From the NCBI GenBank assembly GCA_028280735.1, contig JANQLH010000059.1, forward strand, positions 1-49,074: a stretch of 49,074 bases of DNA, read 5' to 3'. The DNA is from SAR324 cluster bacterium (GTDB taxonomy: Bacteria; SAR324; XYD2-FULL-50-16). Of this stretch, positions 33,901 to 42,921 are shown piece by piece. The position numbers and the translations under genes are program-made. Position 1 is the first letter of the stretch, and every line of letters starts with the position of its first letter. The notes beneath the pieces were generated by a model that was not told the origin of the DNA, made no database searches, and worked only from the letters and a program-made list of their open reading frames with translations.

Positions 33901-36308
33901 ACGACCTTGCAAAAACAGGGATTGATATTGCAGAAAAACAAAACCATTCCAAATTGATTGGTTTGAATTTTTTTATTTTTGGCAGCCTGATCAGCAACTG
34001 GACACAGCCGGTGTCCATGGCGAATGGTTACCTGGAGATGGCGTTCAAGAAATTGAATGAATGTGGATCATTGGTTTATGCCGGATACTCCGCCATCTGT
34101 CTGATATTCAATTTATCCCAAACGGAACCACTTCATTCTTTGCGTTCCAAGGTCGATGATTATTTACTCTTCGCAAGAAAAACAGGAGACATCGATGTAG
34201 AGTCGGCCCTTATTGTTTCCAGGCAGTTTACCGAAGCCCTGCAGGGAAAAACTACAAGCCCTGACAATTTAACCAATTCCGAAACTGAAGAAAAAGAGCT
34301 TCAGGAAAGAATCAGTCAAAGCGATCAACCAGTTTCCTTTCTGTGGTACGCCTTAAAAAAAGGCCAGCTTTGTTTCCTGTTTGAGAAGTGTGATTCAGCC
34401 CTGCAAACCATCCAATCAGCTTACAAGTCCATTCCGTATTCCACGGGATTATCTTTCCTGCCGGATTATTATTACCTCTATTTTTTATTGCTAATCTCAC
34501 GGGTTGATCGTGAGAAACAAAAACCGCCCCGAAAGCAGGCCAGGATTATTAGAGATTGCTTGAATAAATTGAAAGCCTGGAGTCAGGCTTGTCCGGAAAA
34601 CTGCCGACATAAATATCTGTTGATGAGAGCCGAATATCTAAGAATCAAAAACAAACCCCAGGCAGCCGGAACTGCTTTTATGGAAGCAATTCAATCGGCA
34701 TTTGATCACGGATTTATGATGCATGCAGGGATTGCCTGCGAACGAATGGCAGAATTTTGCTTAAGCTCAAATCAGCAGACTTTGGCGACATTTTTTATAG
34801 AGAAAGCCCGGAATGCATATTTTAACTGGGGGGCGTCAACAAAAGTGACACTTTTATCTCAGAAACTGTCGGAGCTGGAAAACCGGAATCAAAATACAAA
34901 TCACGATCGGGCATCTTATGTTGGCAATCATGATTTATCAACGATTATTAAAGCTTCCCAGGTAATCGGAAGTGAAATTGTGTTGGATAAACTGTTGGGA
35001 AGGTTAATGCATACAATGATTGAAAATTCCGGGGCCAGAAAAGGAATTTTGGTTCTAAAAAAAGATAGGGATTGGATGGTGGAAGCTGAAGCGAATCTTG
35101 ATAATGAAAGGAAAACCTTTCTCAAGTCTTACCAACTGGATTTTAATAAAGGTAAGGAGCCGACTTTGCCTCTATCTGTCATCCGGTATGTTGAGCAAAC
35201 CCGCCAAAGTCTGGTTATCAAAAATGCGACCGGTGAAAAAACCTTCATGAAGGACTCTTATATCCTTACCCATAAACCCAAATCTGTGCTTTGCTCTCCC
35301 ATTATTCACCAGGGAAAACTTATTGGGATATTTTACCTGGAAAACAATCAACAAGCCGGTGTGTTTACTCCGGAACGACTTGAAATTCTTGAGCTATTTA
35401 CTGCCCAGGCAGCCATATCCCTTGAAAATGCCTGGCTTTATGCGGAACAGAGAACGGCAAACGAACAATTGCAAAAGGAGATCAACGAAAGGCGGGAAAT
35501 TGAGGATGAGCTGCTTTATATTAACGAAGAACTTGAACGTTCCAATCAAGAATTGCTTGAAACACAATCCCAGTTAATTCAATCCGCCAAACTGGCATCA
35601 ATTGGAGAACTGGCCACCGGTATGGCCCACGAACTAAATCAGCCGTTAATGTATATACGCAATAGTGCCCAGCTTTCCTTGATGGAAGGGACCGAGAACC
35701 TGGAAAAGGGCTCTGTCACAGAATTACTACAGGATATTGAGAAAAGCACCAGCAGCATGATGGGTGTTATCAATCATTTACGCGACTTTGCCAGGCATCA
35801 TGAACTTAGCCTGATTCCAATAGACGTACACGATGTCCTGGACGATAGCTTGATATTGATATCCGAACAATTGAGAATTCGCAGCATTGAACTGGAAAAA
35901 CAATATGGAAACGAGATTCCAAACGTTTTGGGAAACTTTCAACAATTGGAACAAGTCTTTATCAATATTCTGACCAATGCCAGAGATGCCATGGAAGAGC
36001 AACCCAATGCCCGGCTGAGGATCAAGACCGGCTTTCTTCAACTCTCGGAATTCAAGGGTGAGGTCACCATCGCTTTTGAAGATAACGGTGCCGGGATTTC
36101 GGAAGAGGATCAACAGAAACTTTTTGATCCTTTTTTCACAACGAAAGAAGCGGGAAAAGGTACCGGGTTAGGTCTTTCAATCAGTTATGGTATTATCAGG
36201 GATCACGGGGGCAGAATAGTCGCTGAAAATAATCGACAGGCAGGGGTGACGTTCCGGGTGATTTTGCCGGTCGACCTAAGAGAAGTTGAGCCCGAAAGAG
36301 GGATTTAG
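30951..36308 (+). CDS. Giant protein kinase-AAA ATPase-GAF-histidine kinase
   Basis: 1785 residues from ATG 30951 (GGGAGGA just upstream). Order: protein-kinase-like domain (1-265) with the expected lysine in IILKTI, catalytic loop LDLRAENILI (D128) and LIDFTSAS (D147); AAA/NACHT-like ATPase (about 295-560) with Walker A GNQGIGKT (K333) and Walker B LVLVLDNLQWAD (D457); a helical TPR-like region (about 690-1300); GAF (about 1345-1490); coiled coil; and a histidine kinase with H1560 in GMAHELNQPL, NILTNARDAMEE and GTGLGLSIS. This is the trifunctional Ser/Thr kinase/ATP-binding/sensor histidine kinase layout. The catalytic loop has LDLR for the usual HRDLK, and DFT replaces DFG, so Ser/Thr kinase activity is uncertain. 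A single receiver gene lies next to it, convergent. Confidence 0.93.
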   Translation: MVLTAGYEIEMLLLETEFYSCHRAIRLSDGENIILKTINLPSRHNHPQKILQHEFSLLKRIDSEFSLTPVCLDIFDNNIAAVYESAEGCGLNSLIPEHGMESSLFLKIACKIASILLSFHRLQLFCLDLRAENILIHSASEQILLIDFTSASTSSQCFFIGNKPLYAKNLGLFQAPECRGLPGRLPDWRIDIYSLGLTLYRMITGITPCNDSPYSNRSSIDHSYLSPIKYNPEIPEALSDVIMKCLSTDPEERYQSAQALLNDLEEGQKRIVNHEKIEFFFAGRNNTREQFYIPNKLSGRERELDSAMTVIQRVADTGINEVVFLSGNQGIGKTAFLNTVMQSLSGKGPKIIDCQFDENSQNIPYSSLIKSLRNLTQRILENNDRQTAFWQRALRSDLGSNGTLLSGFIPELQDVLVEQGQAQQLTAHELRNRINLVLIQFIQTLSNSESPLVLVLDNLQWADPSSLKLIELLSTSPNIKYLTMISALRAEEGGQNLYLAKFMKHIRESDLTCSEIRLNALTRSDIDRICADTLCCSPDHIKALSDTVFNQSKGNPHHLHHILACFHDNGIIQFLPEKSQWTWKSQRLNDQNKLLSAHSLINQKILNLDSGSQRLAWVAACMGNEFDIRSLVQAGYKQPELNSLLDVLIKKGLIVPEYNFVICSQFQPTQTKTDTEGEWGDNYKFVFKDTMVQKIARSYMGNGQRAMLHLETGRTILHNIENMAIESNAFILANHYNLGRDLVSEFDERVKTAELNLNAGLKAKALASYDISAHYFTLGLDSLISAYPQVKRYEDLPEELWDTLYDLLSVLVKEKAESDYLTGQLEEALRTFNYLLVHVRSPIEKATTYSFLTEVHMASSRNKEAIGTGLKGLELLGIRIPKKPSKIRLLAGLLLALWKQRGKNPDRQFKFNQSEVAKHNTIFKLIMNLHPSAYFSNKRLLVLLILRLFALSLRFGSRSHSISLTYQGVGFLIGFGLGRYRKGYDLAKTGIDIAEKQNHSKLIGLNFFIFGSLISNWTQPVSMANGYLEMAFKKLNECGSLVYAGYSAICLIFNLSQTEPLHSLRSKVDDYLLFARKTGDIDVESALIVSRQFTEALQGKTTSPDNLTNSETEEKELQERISQSDQPVSFLWYALKKGQLCFLFEKCDSALQTIQSAYKSIPYSTGLSFLPDYYYLYFLLLISRVDREKQKPPRKQARIIRDCLNKLKAWSQACPENCRHKYLLMRAEYLRIKNKPQAAGTAFMEAIQSAFDHGFMMHAGIACERMAEFCLSSNQQTLATFFIEKARNAYFNWGASTKVTLLSQKLSELENRNQNTNHDRASYVGNHDLSTIIKASQVIGSEIVLDKLLGRLMHTMIENSGARKGILVLKKDRDWMVEAEANLDNERKTFLKSYQLDFNKGKEPTLPLSVIRYVEQTRQSLVIKNATGEKTFMKDSYILTHKPKSVLCSPIIHQGKLIGIFYLENNQQAGVFTPERLEILELFTAQAAISLENAWLYAEQRTANEQLQKEINERREIEDELLYINEELERSNQELLETQSQLIQSAKLASIGELATGMAHELNQPLMYIRNSAQLSLMEGTENLEKGSVTELLQDIEKSTSSMMGVINHLRDFARHHELSLIPIDVHDVLDDSLILISEQLRIRSIELEKQYGNEIPNVLGNFQQLEQVFINILTNARDAMEEQPNARLRIKTGFLQLSEFKGEVTIAFEDNGAGISEEDQQKLFDPFFTTKEAGKGTGLGLSISYGIIRDHGGRIVAENNRQAGVTFRVILPVDLREVEPERGI

Positions 36309-36314
36309 CATGAT

Positions 36315-36722
36315 TTATCGGGCTACGGGAATTGCCATGTTCAGTTCTTTCAGTTTTTTGATCAATACATCCCTGCGAAAAGGTTTAACAATATAACCGT
36401 CACATCCGCTTTTCAAAGCCGCCAGTACAACATCTTTATGGGAGTGGGAAGTTACCATTAATATCCGTGAACGCTTATCAGGTTCTACATTATGCTCATT
36501 CTCAATATCTCGTAAGGCTTTTAATACTTTGATACCATCCATCCCCGGCATGACTATGTCCAGCAAGACAAGATCGAACGGTCTGCTATGAACCAAATGT
36601 AGTTTAAACATCTCAATCGCATCCTGCCCGTTAACAGCACTTTCGTTCACCCCCATATCTTCTATTATTTTTTGTATGCTGGATCGATTAACAATATTGT
36701 CATCTACAATCAGTGTTTTCAT
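36315..36722 (-). CDS. CheY-like single-domain response regulator
   Basis: 135 residues, one receiver domain and no output domain. All key residues are there: the acidic pair in LIVDDNIVNRS (D7-D8), the phosphorylated aspartate in VLLDIVMPGMDG, the threonine/serine in ILMVTSHSH and the lysine in GYIVKPFRRD. It ends six bases from the end of the giant kinase gene on the other strand, and could receive phosphate from that kinase or from the 378-residue PAS kinase that diverges from it. A slightly long loop (NEHNVEPDKRS) precedes strand 4. Confidence 0.92.
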   Translation of the reverse strand: MKTLIVDDNIVNRSSIQKIIEDMGVNESAVNGQDAIEMFKLHLVHSRPFDLVLLDIVMPGMDGIKVLKALRDIENEHNVEPDKRSRILMVTSHSHKDVVLAALKSGCDGYIVKPFRRDVLIKKLKELNMAIPVAR

Positions 36723-36975
36723 TTCATAACTCCGGAGTAAAGCAAGTTAGAAAGGCAATTCTTTTATTTTTTATGTGCTTTTCGTTAAGTGTAACAGATT
36801 TCAGTCATGACTTAAAGTATAAACAAATTAGATAAAAGGTGAATGACCTGAATTATCTTTTTTACCATCAATTTTTCATCAGACACCATCTTGAATCCAG
36901 AGATTCCCTAACATCTTGTATAGATGACCGTTAGTTTTTCTTAAAAACCCGAGCCTTCAATCCTTTGTAATAATC

Positions 36976-37004
36976 TTGAGAGTAACCGGATGAGATGTTA
37001 CAAT
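36976..37004 (+). promoter_or_regulatory. Good sigma-70-type promoter before the PAS kinase gene
   Basis: TTGAGA (36976-36981) and TACAAT (36999-37004) are 17 bases apart and each match the consensus at five of six (TACAAT) or four to five positions. Transcription from about 37011 gives an 86-base leader before the ATG at 37097. It lies in the 374-base divergent gap 36723-37096, which otherwise shows nothing. Confidence 0.5.
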
Positions 37005-37096
37005 TAAGGCAAATTATATTGTATTTTCTAGCTTATTAATTTTGAAATGTACAGACGTTAACTATTCTGAACCATTTAGCTTTAAGGGGATTCCCT

Positions 37097-38233
37097 ATGG
37101 CTCCGAGTATTGAAAAACAAATTAAACCGGTAGCAACTGATTCGAGTGGAACTCTGAAGAAATGTTATCAGGAAATATCGAATGACCAATCATTGGCAAA
37201 TGTTTTGGACGCTTTGCCCGAAGCAGTAATAATTGTCAATCAAAACAGGCAGGTTGTATTCATTAATCAGGTCAGCCTCAATACATTTGGTTTTGAAGAG
37301 AGAGAAATGGCTTGTGGTTTAAGACCCGGTGATGTTTTCAGTTGCAATCATGCAACCGAAGCACCCGGTGGATGTGGTACATCGAAACATTGTGATTATT
37401 GCGGTGCAAATATGGCGATTGTTTCCAGCTTACTGGAAAAAACTGATATTAAAGAATGCAGAATCACGCAACGACACACCGGAATCGCAGTGGATCTAAG
37501 GGTCAAAGCCGCCCCTTTCGAAATTAACGGTGAAATGTATACCATTGTTTCCATATTAGATGTCTCGGACGAAAAAAGACGTGAAGTACTCCAGCGTGTC
37601 TTTTTTCATGATATATTGAATACTGTCGGAGGATTGAGCGGATATAGTGAACTGCTGTTGATGACTGAAGATGAAGATGCAGAGGAGTTTAAATCTATCA
37701 TCTACGATCTGTCGCAAAAACTTACCGATGAGATCATCAGCCAGCAACAACTGGTTGCTGCCGAAAACGGCACCTTGAGCATTTCCAGGGTAGAGGTTTC
37801 CAGTGTCGATGCTCTGAATTCAACGCTTCAACTATGTCAACAGATGCAGGTTGCAAAAGGAAAACTAATCAAGCTGGCCCCCGAATCGGATGATGTACAA
37901 TTCAAGACCGACATAAACCTGCTCTCCCGGGTCCTTGGAAATCTAACCAAAAATGCCCTGGAAGCTTCACAAAAAGGTGAAGAAGTCACTATTGGTTGCA
38001 GACAAATCCATCAAACTATCGAGTTTTATGTTCACAACCAATCTGTTATGCCCGATGCTGTAAAATACCAGGTTTTCCAGAGATCATTTTCCACAAAAGG
38101 CAAGGGCCGGGGTTTGGGTACCTATAGTATTAAGTTGTTCACAGAAACCTACCTCAAGGGATCAGTAAGATTTGTTTCTGATGAGCCGACCGGCACTACT
38201 TTTTACACGAGTTATCCTATTGAATACCCCTGA
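37097..38233 (+). CDS. PAS-domain histidine kinase with cysteine cluster
   Basis: 378 residues, soluble. PAS domain at about 33-158 (LDALPEAVIIVNQNRQVVFI at its start) with an insert holding cysteines C83, C93, C99 and C102 (FSCNHATEAPGGCGTSKHCD, then YCGA); this GCGTS..C..CG pattern recurs in environmental PAS kinases and could bind Fe-S, zinc or act as a redox switch. The phosphorylated histidine is probably H171 in RVFFHDILNTVGGLSGYSEL, a variant H box. The ATPase domain has LTKNALEASQKGEEV and FSTKGKGRGLGTYSIKLF. The D box (DxGxG) is poor: HNQSVMP. No receiver is attached; the divergent receiver at 36315 is a candidate partner. Confidence 0.85.
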   Translation: MAPSIEKQIKPVATDSSGTLKKCYQEISNDQSLANVLDALPEAVIIVNQNRQVVFINQVSLNTFGFEEREMACGLRPGDVFSCNHATEAPGGCGTSKHCDYCGANMAIVSSLLEKTDIKECRITQRHTGIAVDLRVKAAPFEINGEMYTIVSILDVSDEKRREVLQRVFFHDILNTVGGLSGYSELLLMTEDEDAEEFKSIIYDLSQKLTDEIISQQQLVAAENGTLSISRVEVSSVDALNSTLQLCQQMQVAKGKLIKLAPESDDVQFKTDINLLSRVLGNLTKNALEASQKGEEVTIGCRQIHQTIEFYVHNQSVMPDAVKYQVFQRSFSTKGKGRGLGTYSIKLFTETYLKGSVRFVSDEPTGTTFYTSYPIEYP

Positions 38234-38475
38234 AAGTTGCTATTGCAAAGCAATACATGGGAAAGTGCCGTCAACAGGCTTGATTCAAAACAAGTTTCCA
38301 AATTTATAAATAATGGACATTTTCAATTACGAATTCTAAATTAATCATTTATCCCTCATCGAATGCCGTTCGGGAGGAAACAATAGGGTTTGCAACCAGG
38401 TAAATTTTGAAATCTATAACCAAGTCTGCTTATTTTTTACCTTATCAATCCAAATGATTGTTGCCGGCACTGCAC

Positions 38476-41400
38476 ATGAAAAAACCCATCTTCGTAATCT
38501 TAATCAGTTCGATTCTACTCTACGGTTTATCCTCCTGCGATTCCAGTTTACCCGGCAAAATGCAACCGAATGCTCAAAATGGTGTGCTTGATTTAAGAGA
38601 CTGGCAGTTTGAGAAAGACGGAACTGTGAAACTGCGAGGTGAATGGAATTTTTTTTTAAACCGGTTGTTTTCCTCAGTCCCCGAAGATTCTAATCCCGAT
38701 TTGCTCATTAATGTCCCCGGGATATGGAATAACTATAACGTCGGAAACAAGAAACTGCCGGGTTTCGGCTATGGAACATATCAATTGAAGGTATTGCTGG
38801 CCGAGAATCAATTAAACAAACCACCGATACTTTCCAAAAACACATCCGCAGTTTTCTCCGACCACATACATACTATTTTAGCTAATAGAAACTGCCAGGC
38901 ACTGGGCTTAAAATTTCGATTTCAACAAACGGCATTCAATCTCTATATCAACGGAAACCTGATTACATCTGCGGGTACGGTCGGATCTTCTAAAAAAACT
39001 TCACGCCCTGAGTATCGCCCCCATGTGGCACAATTCGTATCTTGTCAATCCACCCTGGATATTGTCGTTCAGGTTTCCAATTTTGATCATCGCAAAGGAG
39101 GTCTGGAATCAGCCATTGTGTTGGGTAAAACCCATCAGGTGTTGAACCAGTGGGAAAACAGACGAAATTTTGACCTGTTTCTTCTCGGTGCCATTCTGAT
39201 AATGGCCATCTACCATTTCGGACTTTTTCTACTCAGACGGAAGAACAAGGCCCCGTTATACTTCAGTTTGTTTTGCATTCTGATAGGTATCCGAAGCGCC
39301 ACGGTCGGTCAGTACTTCATCTTCAAGATATTCCCGGGAATTCCCTGGGAGATGCTTCTTAGAATTGAATATCTTTCCTTTTTCATGCCTCTGCCGGTAA
39401 TGGCGTTATTTATCAAATCCGTTTTTCCCGAGGATTTTCCCAATTGGTTATTAAAAACCATAGTCGGTATAACTTTGTTGCTGGCGATTTCAATAATTGG
39501 CCCCGCTTGGTTTTTTACCCGGGTATCAACACCATACCAGGCTTTCCTGCTCATGGCGTCTATTTCCATGGCTATTGTGCTGATCAGGGCTGCCTGGTTT
39601 AAAAGGGAGGGTAGTCTGGCCTTTTTAATCGGGATGTGCGTACTGTTTTTAACCATGTTAAATGATATCCTTTATAATCAAAGGATTATTTACACCTCCA
39701 TGCTGTTTCCTTTCGGTTTGTTCATTTTTATCTTTGCCCAGTCTTTTGTGCTGTCCATATTATTTTCCAGGGCATTTAACGAGGTTGAAATCCTTTCCGA
39801 CCAACTTGATAAGCGCAACCAACGATTACTGGAACTGGACAGGTTAAAAGACGAATTCATTACAAATACCTCCCACGAATTAAGAACTCCCTTGACCGGT
39901 ATTATCGGTATTGCCGAATCTCTCCTGGAAGGAGTCGCAGGAAAGCTTTCCTCCGAAGTAGAGCGAAACCTTTCCCTGATAATTACCAGCGGAAGGCGGC
40001 TGACACACTTGGTCAACGATATTTTGGATTTCTCGAAACTGAAACATTCAGATATCACTTTATCCCAAAAGGACATCAGTCTGAAACCGGTCACCGATAT
40101 GATCATCTCTTTCTCATCGGTTTTAATCGGGGCAAAAGAGGTAACCTTAAAAAACGATATACCGGAAGAGTTACCCCCGGTTTTCGCTGATGAAGACCGA
40201 CTTCAGCAAATACTGATGAACCTGGTGGGTAATGCCGTTAAATTCACTAAAACAGGTGAGATTGTTATCACTGCAAGCAAAGATCTTGATCGAATCACCA
40301 TTTCAATTTCGGATACAGGTATCGGTATTCCCGAAGACAGGCAAGCAGCCATATTTGAATCCTTTGAGCAAGTGGACGGCTCCGTTGCCAGAGAATATGG
40401 TGGATCAGGTTTAGGATTGGCTTTGACAAAAAAGCTCGTAGAGCTTCACGGTGGTAAGATAACTGTTGCCAGTAAAGAGGGTTGCGGTTCCACCTTTTCT
40501 TTTGACCTGCCGATTGCAAAAGAACCGAATGACGGACAAACACCTCCCACCGTCGTATTTGCTGATAAGTTACCGCAAACTATTTCCAGGGTTAGAGAAC
40601 TGGTCAATGAAGACATTCTGGAAAAGTCGATGGATGTTTCCAATCGATCTACTATCCTCGTTGTTGATGATGACCTCGTTAACATACAGGTACTTCATAA
40701 TCAGCTCTCCATGAACAACTATGGTGTCATGTCCGCCATGGACGGCTTTCAGGCTCTCGAAAAACTGGAAAAAGGAAATCCGGATCTCCTTATTGTCGAT
40801 TTGATGATGCCGCGAATGAGCGGCTATGAACTCTGTTTGAAGGTTCGTGAATCATACTCTCCGACGGAGTTGCCAATCATTATCCTCACGGCGAAAAACC
40901 AGGTGGGTGATTTGATTAAAGGATTGAATTGCGGGGCCAATGATTACATTGCCAAACCATTTGCCGGGGAGGAGTTGCTCAGCCGTATAGAAAATCAACT
41001 AAAACTGCAAAAATATGCCCAGGAGCTGATACGCCTGAATCTCAATCTCGAAGTCATGAACCAATCCCTGGAAAAAAGGGTATCAGAGCGAACTCGTGAG
41101 CTTTCAGTCAAGAATGATCAGATGAAACAGTTTTTGCATCTTTTATGTCATGACCTGCTTAATCCTTTTTCCAGTTTGAACAGTATTATGGAAATACTAA
41201 AGACCGATCCTGGCCATTTTAATGACCTGAGTGGTTATATTAATACTTCAATAAAAAACGGGATTGCGATTATCGAGATGGTAAAAAAAATGAGGGACTT
41301 GGAAGAGGATAAGATCAGCAAGGAAATGAAATCCCATTCCTTACAGGAAATGATTAAAGAGTCGGAAGAAATTTTGACACAAAAACTAAATCAAAAACAA

Positions 41401-41805
41401 CTATCACTTCAGGTTTCCGTTGATCCCAACATCAAAGTAGAAGTTGAGGAAACATCTTTTGTAAACTCAGTACTCAACAATATTCTTTCCAATGCCATCA
41501 AGTTTTCTTTCGCAGGATCAAAAATCGACATCCGCTCCAACTATTCCGATACAAAGGTCCTCGTCATGATCAGGGATTATGGGATTGGAATTCCGGACTC
41601 AATCATCGATAACATCTACGATCTGGACAAGGCTACCAGCCGCAAAGGTACCAACGGAGAAAAAGGAACCGGATATGGTATGCCGCTGGTCAAGAGATTT
41701 ATCAGTGCTTACGGAGGTTCCATTTCCATAACATCCAATGTTAATCCTCCATCAGCAGACGAACAGGGCACTGAAATCTGTCTGACATTATCACGCGGCA
41801 GATGA
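38476..41805 (+). CDS. 7TMR-DISM hybrid kinase with two kinase modules around one receiver
   Basis: 1109 residues from ATG 38476 (an in-frame TTG at 38458 is also possible). A signal sequence ends at LSSC (lipobox-like), then a periplasmic DISMED2-type jelly roll (about 45-235; WQFEKDGTVKLRGEWNFFL, VPGIWNN, GFGYGTYQL), seven membrane helices (about 235-440), HisKA (H467 in TNTSHELRTPLTG), HATPase (NLVGNAVKFTKTG, DTGIGIPEDR, GSGLGLALT), receiver (about 727-845; D775 in IVDLMMPRMSG), a coiled coil, then a second HisKA-like segment (H892 in LCHDLLNPFSSLN) and a second HATPase (NILSNAIKFSFAG, DYGIGIPDS, GTGYGMPLVK). DISMED2 domains are thought to bind carbohydrates. Two kinase modules in one chain are unusual. 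Confidence 0.92.
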   Translation: MKKPIFVILISSILLYGLSSCDSSLPGKMQPNAQNGVLDLRDWQFEKDGTVKLRGEWNFFLNRLFSSVPEDSNPDLLINVPGIWNNYNVGNKKLPGFGYGTYQLKVLLAENQLNKPPILSKNTSAVFSDHIHTILANRNCQALGLKFRFQQTAFNLYINGNLITSAGTVGSSKKTSRPEYRPHVAQFVSCQSTLDIVVQVSNFDHRKGGLESAIVLGKTHQVLNQWENRRNFDLFLLGAILIMAIYHFGLFLLRRKNKAPLYFSLFCILIGIRSATVGQYFIFKIFPGIPWEMLLRIEYLSFFMPLPVMALFIKSVFPEDFPNWLLKTIVGITLLLAISIIGPAWFFTRVSTPYQAFLLMASISMAIVLIRAAWFKREGSLAFLIGMCVLFLTMLNDILYNQRIIYTSMLFPFGLFIFIFAQSFVLSILFSRAFNEVEILSDQLDKRNQRLLELDRLKDEFITNTSHELRTPLTGIIGIAESLLEGVAGKLSSEVERNLSLIITSGRRLTHLVNDILDFSKLKHSDITLSQKDISLKPVTDMIISFSSVLIGAKEVTLKNDIPEELPPVFADEDRLQQILMNLVGNAVKFTKTGEIVITASKDLDRITISISDTGIGIPEDRQAAIFESFEQVDGSVAREYGGSGLGLALTKKLVELHGGKITVASKEGCGSTFSFDLPIAKEPNDGQTPPTVVFADKLPQTISRVRELVNEDILEKSMDVSNRSTILVVDDDLVNIQVLHNQLSMNNYGVMSAMDGFQALEKLEKGNPDLLIVDLMMPRMSGYELCLKVRESYSPTELPIIILTAKNQVGDLIKGLNCGANDYIAKPFAGEELLSRIENQLKLQKYAQELIRLNLNLEVMNQSLEKRVSERTRELSVKNDQMKQFLHLLCHDLLNPFSSLNSIMEILKTDPGHFNDLSGYINTSIKNGIAIIEMVKKMRDLEEDKISKEMKSHSLQEMIKESEEILTQKLNQKQLSLQVSVDPNIKVEVEETSFVNSVLNNILSNAIKFSFAGSKIDIRSNYSDTKVLVMIRDYGIGIPDSIIDNIYDLDKATSRKGTNGEKGTGYGMPLVKRFISAYGGSISITSNVNPPSADEQGTEICLTLSRGR

Positions 41806-41875
41806 TGGCTTCCCCGAATTTTCATTCAACTCCGCCAGCTTGGATAATGGAGAAGGTGGTTTTGGTCATACTAAG

Positions 41876-42409
41876 CTAATCATTGACCATTTTGTTGAAC
41901 TCTATTAGGGCATTGACAAACAATTTCCGAATTAAGAGTTCGCGCTCCCTGGGAATCAGTGTTTCGAATTCTGAATACTGGGGATGGTCAGGTTTCAGTT
42001 TGGGAGGATTACCAAACATATCCTTAGCCCCGGGTTCCATGGCTTCAATCAAATCCAGAATCGGACAATCCATTTTAGGATAAGACTCTATCCAACCCAG
42101 ACGATACATCATTTCATATCTGAACATGTCTGCCACATGCAGGTGGATATCCATCAGGTCCATTTCCAGCTTTTTGGCTTCTTCTTCCTCCAGCCCCGTT
42201 TTTGGATACTTGATCTGTTCGATCAGCTGATAGACGGCACCTGCGCTTTTTTCACCCGGCGAAGCTACAAATAATAAAACTTTATCCGGTAAATCCTCAA
42301 TTTTTGTTGATTCATCAAACGAATCACGAAACTGGGCATTCCAAAACTTGAAACACTGTTTTGCTTGCTGCTTACGCTTGTATTGATTCAGGTGAATGAC
42401 GTCAGACAT
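41876..42409 (-). CDS. Conserved hypothetical protein, not recognised
   Basis: 177 residues from ATG 42409; a GTG two codons upstream (42415) is an alternative. It is soluble, acidic and mostly helical: MSDVIHLNQYKRKQQAKQCF at the start, then a helix rich in Glu/Lys (GLEEEEAKKLEMDLMDIHLH), VADMFRYEMMYRLGWIESYP and RERELLIRKLFVNALIEFNK at the end. No motif for a catalytic site, membrane segment or signal. It is followed upstream, on the same strand and 21 bases away, by the YbaK gene, so the three genes from 44199 down to 41876 may be one operon. The even codon use and the compact spacing support a real gene. Confidence 0.7.
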   Translation of the reverse strand: MSDVIHLNQYKRKQQAKQCFKFWNAQFRDSFDESTKIEDLPDKVLLFVASPGEKSAGAVYQLIEQIKYPKTGLEEEEAKKLEMDLMDIHLHVADMFRYEMMYRLGWIESYPKMDCPILDLIEAMEPGAKDMFGNPPKLKPDHPQYSEFETLIPRERELLIRKLFVNALIEFNKMVND

Positions 42410-42430
42410 AATCACTATTTGGAATGTCGA

Positions 42431-42907
42431 TTATTTGGTAATAATACTAACCCTGGCATTGGTGAGCTTGATAAGATCACTCGGCGCCAGTTCCATTTGC
42501 ATTCCCCGTTTACCGGCACTGATAAAAACAGTTTCAAAATCCGCAAGGGATGCATCAACAACGGTAAGGAGCTTTTGTTTCTGCCCTAAAGGACTAATAC
42601 CGCCAAGAACGTAGCCGGTTGTTCTTTGTGCATCCTTAGCTTGAGCCATTTCCGCATTTTTTGTACCTGCCGCTTTGGCAAATTGCTTTAAATCCAACAT
42701 CGTTGATACGGGCACCACGGCAATACCAAGTGTTCTCTTATTCCCGTTCAACGCAGTCACCAGGGTCTTAAACACCCTGTTTTTATCCAACCCCAGTGCT
42801 TCGGCCGCTTCCTCTCCATACGATTCAGTAGATGATATCCCCGGTTTATAGCTATGCAGGGTGAAATCGATCTTCTGCTTTTTTACTAGGTTGATTGCCG
42901 GTGTCAT
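42431..42907 (-). CDS. ybaK: Cys-tRNA(Pro)/Cys-tRNA(Cys) deacylase, YbaK/EbsC family
   Basis: 158 residues, full length for the family. Start MTPAINLVKKQKIDFTLHSY, then EAAEALGLDKNRVFKTLVTA, where the lysine of VFKTL is the key residue of the YbaK fold, and RTTGYVLGGISPLGQKQKLL, the substrate-loop signature. It removes cysteine from mischarged tRNA(Pro), acting in trans with prolyl-tRNA synthetase. It sits 14 bases downstream of the Fe-S/GNAT fusion gene and is probably cotranscribed with it. Confidence 0.92.
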   Translation of the reverse strand: MTPAINLVKKQKIDFTLHSYKPGISSTESYGEEAAEALGLDKNRVFKTLVTALNGNKRTLGIAVVPVSTMLDLKQFAKAAGTKNAEMAQAKDAQRTTGYVLGGISPLGQKQKLLTVVDASLADFETVFISAGKRGMQMELAPSDLIKLTNARVSIITK

Positions 42908-42921
42908 AAGATATCAAGTTA

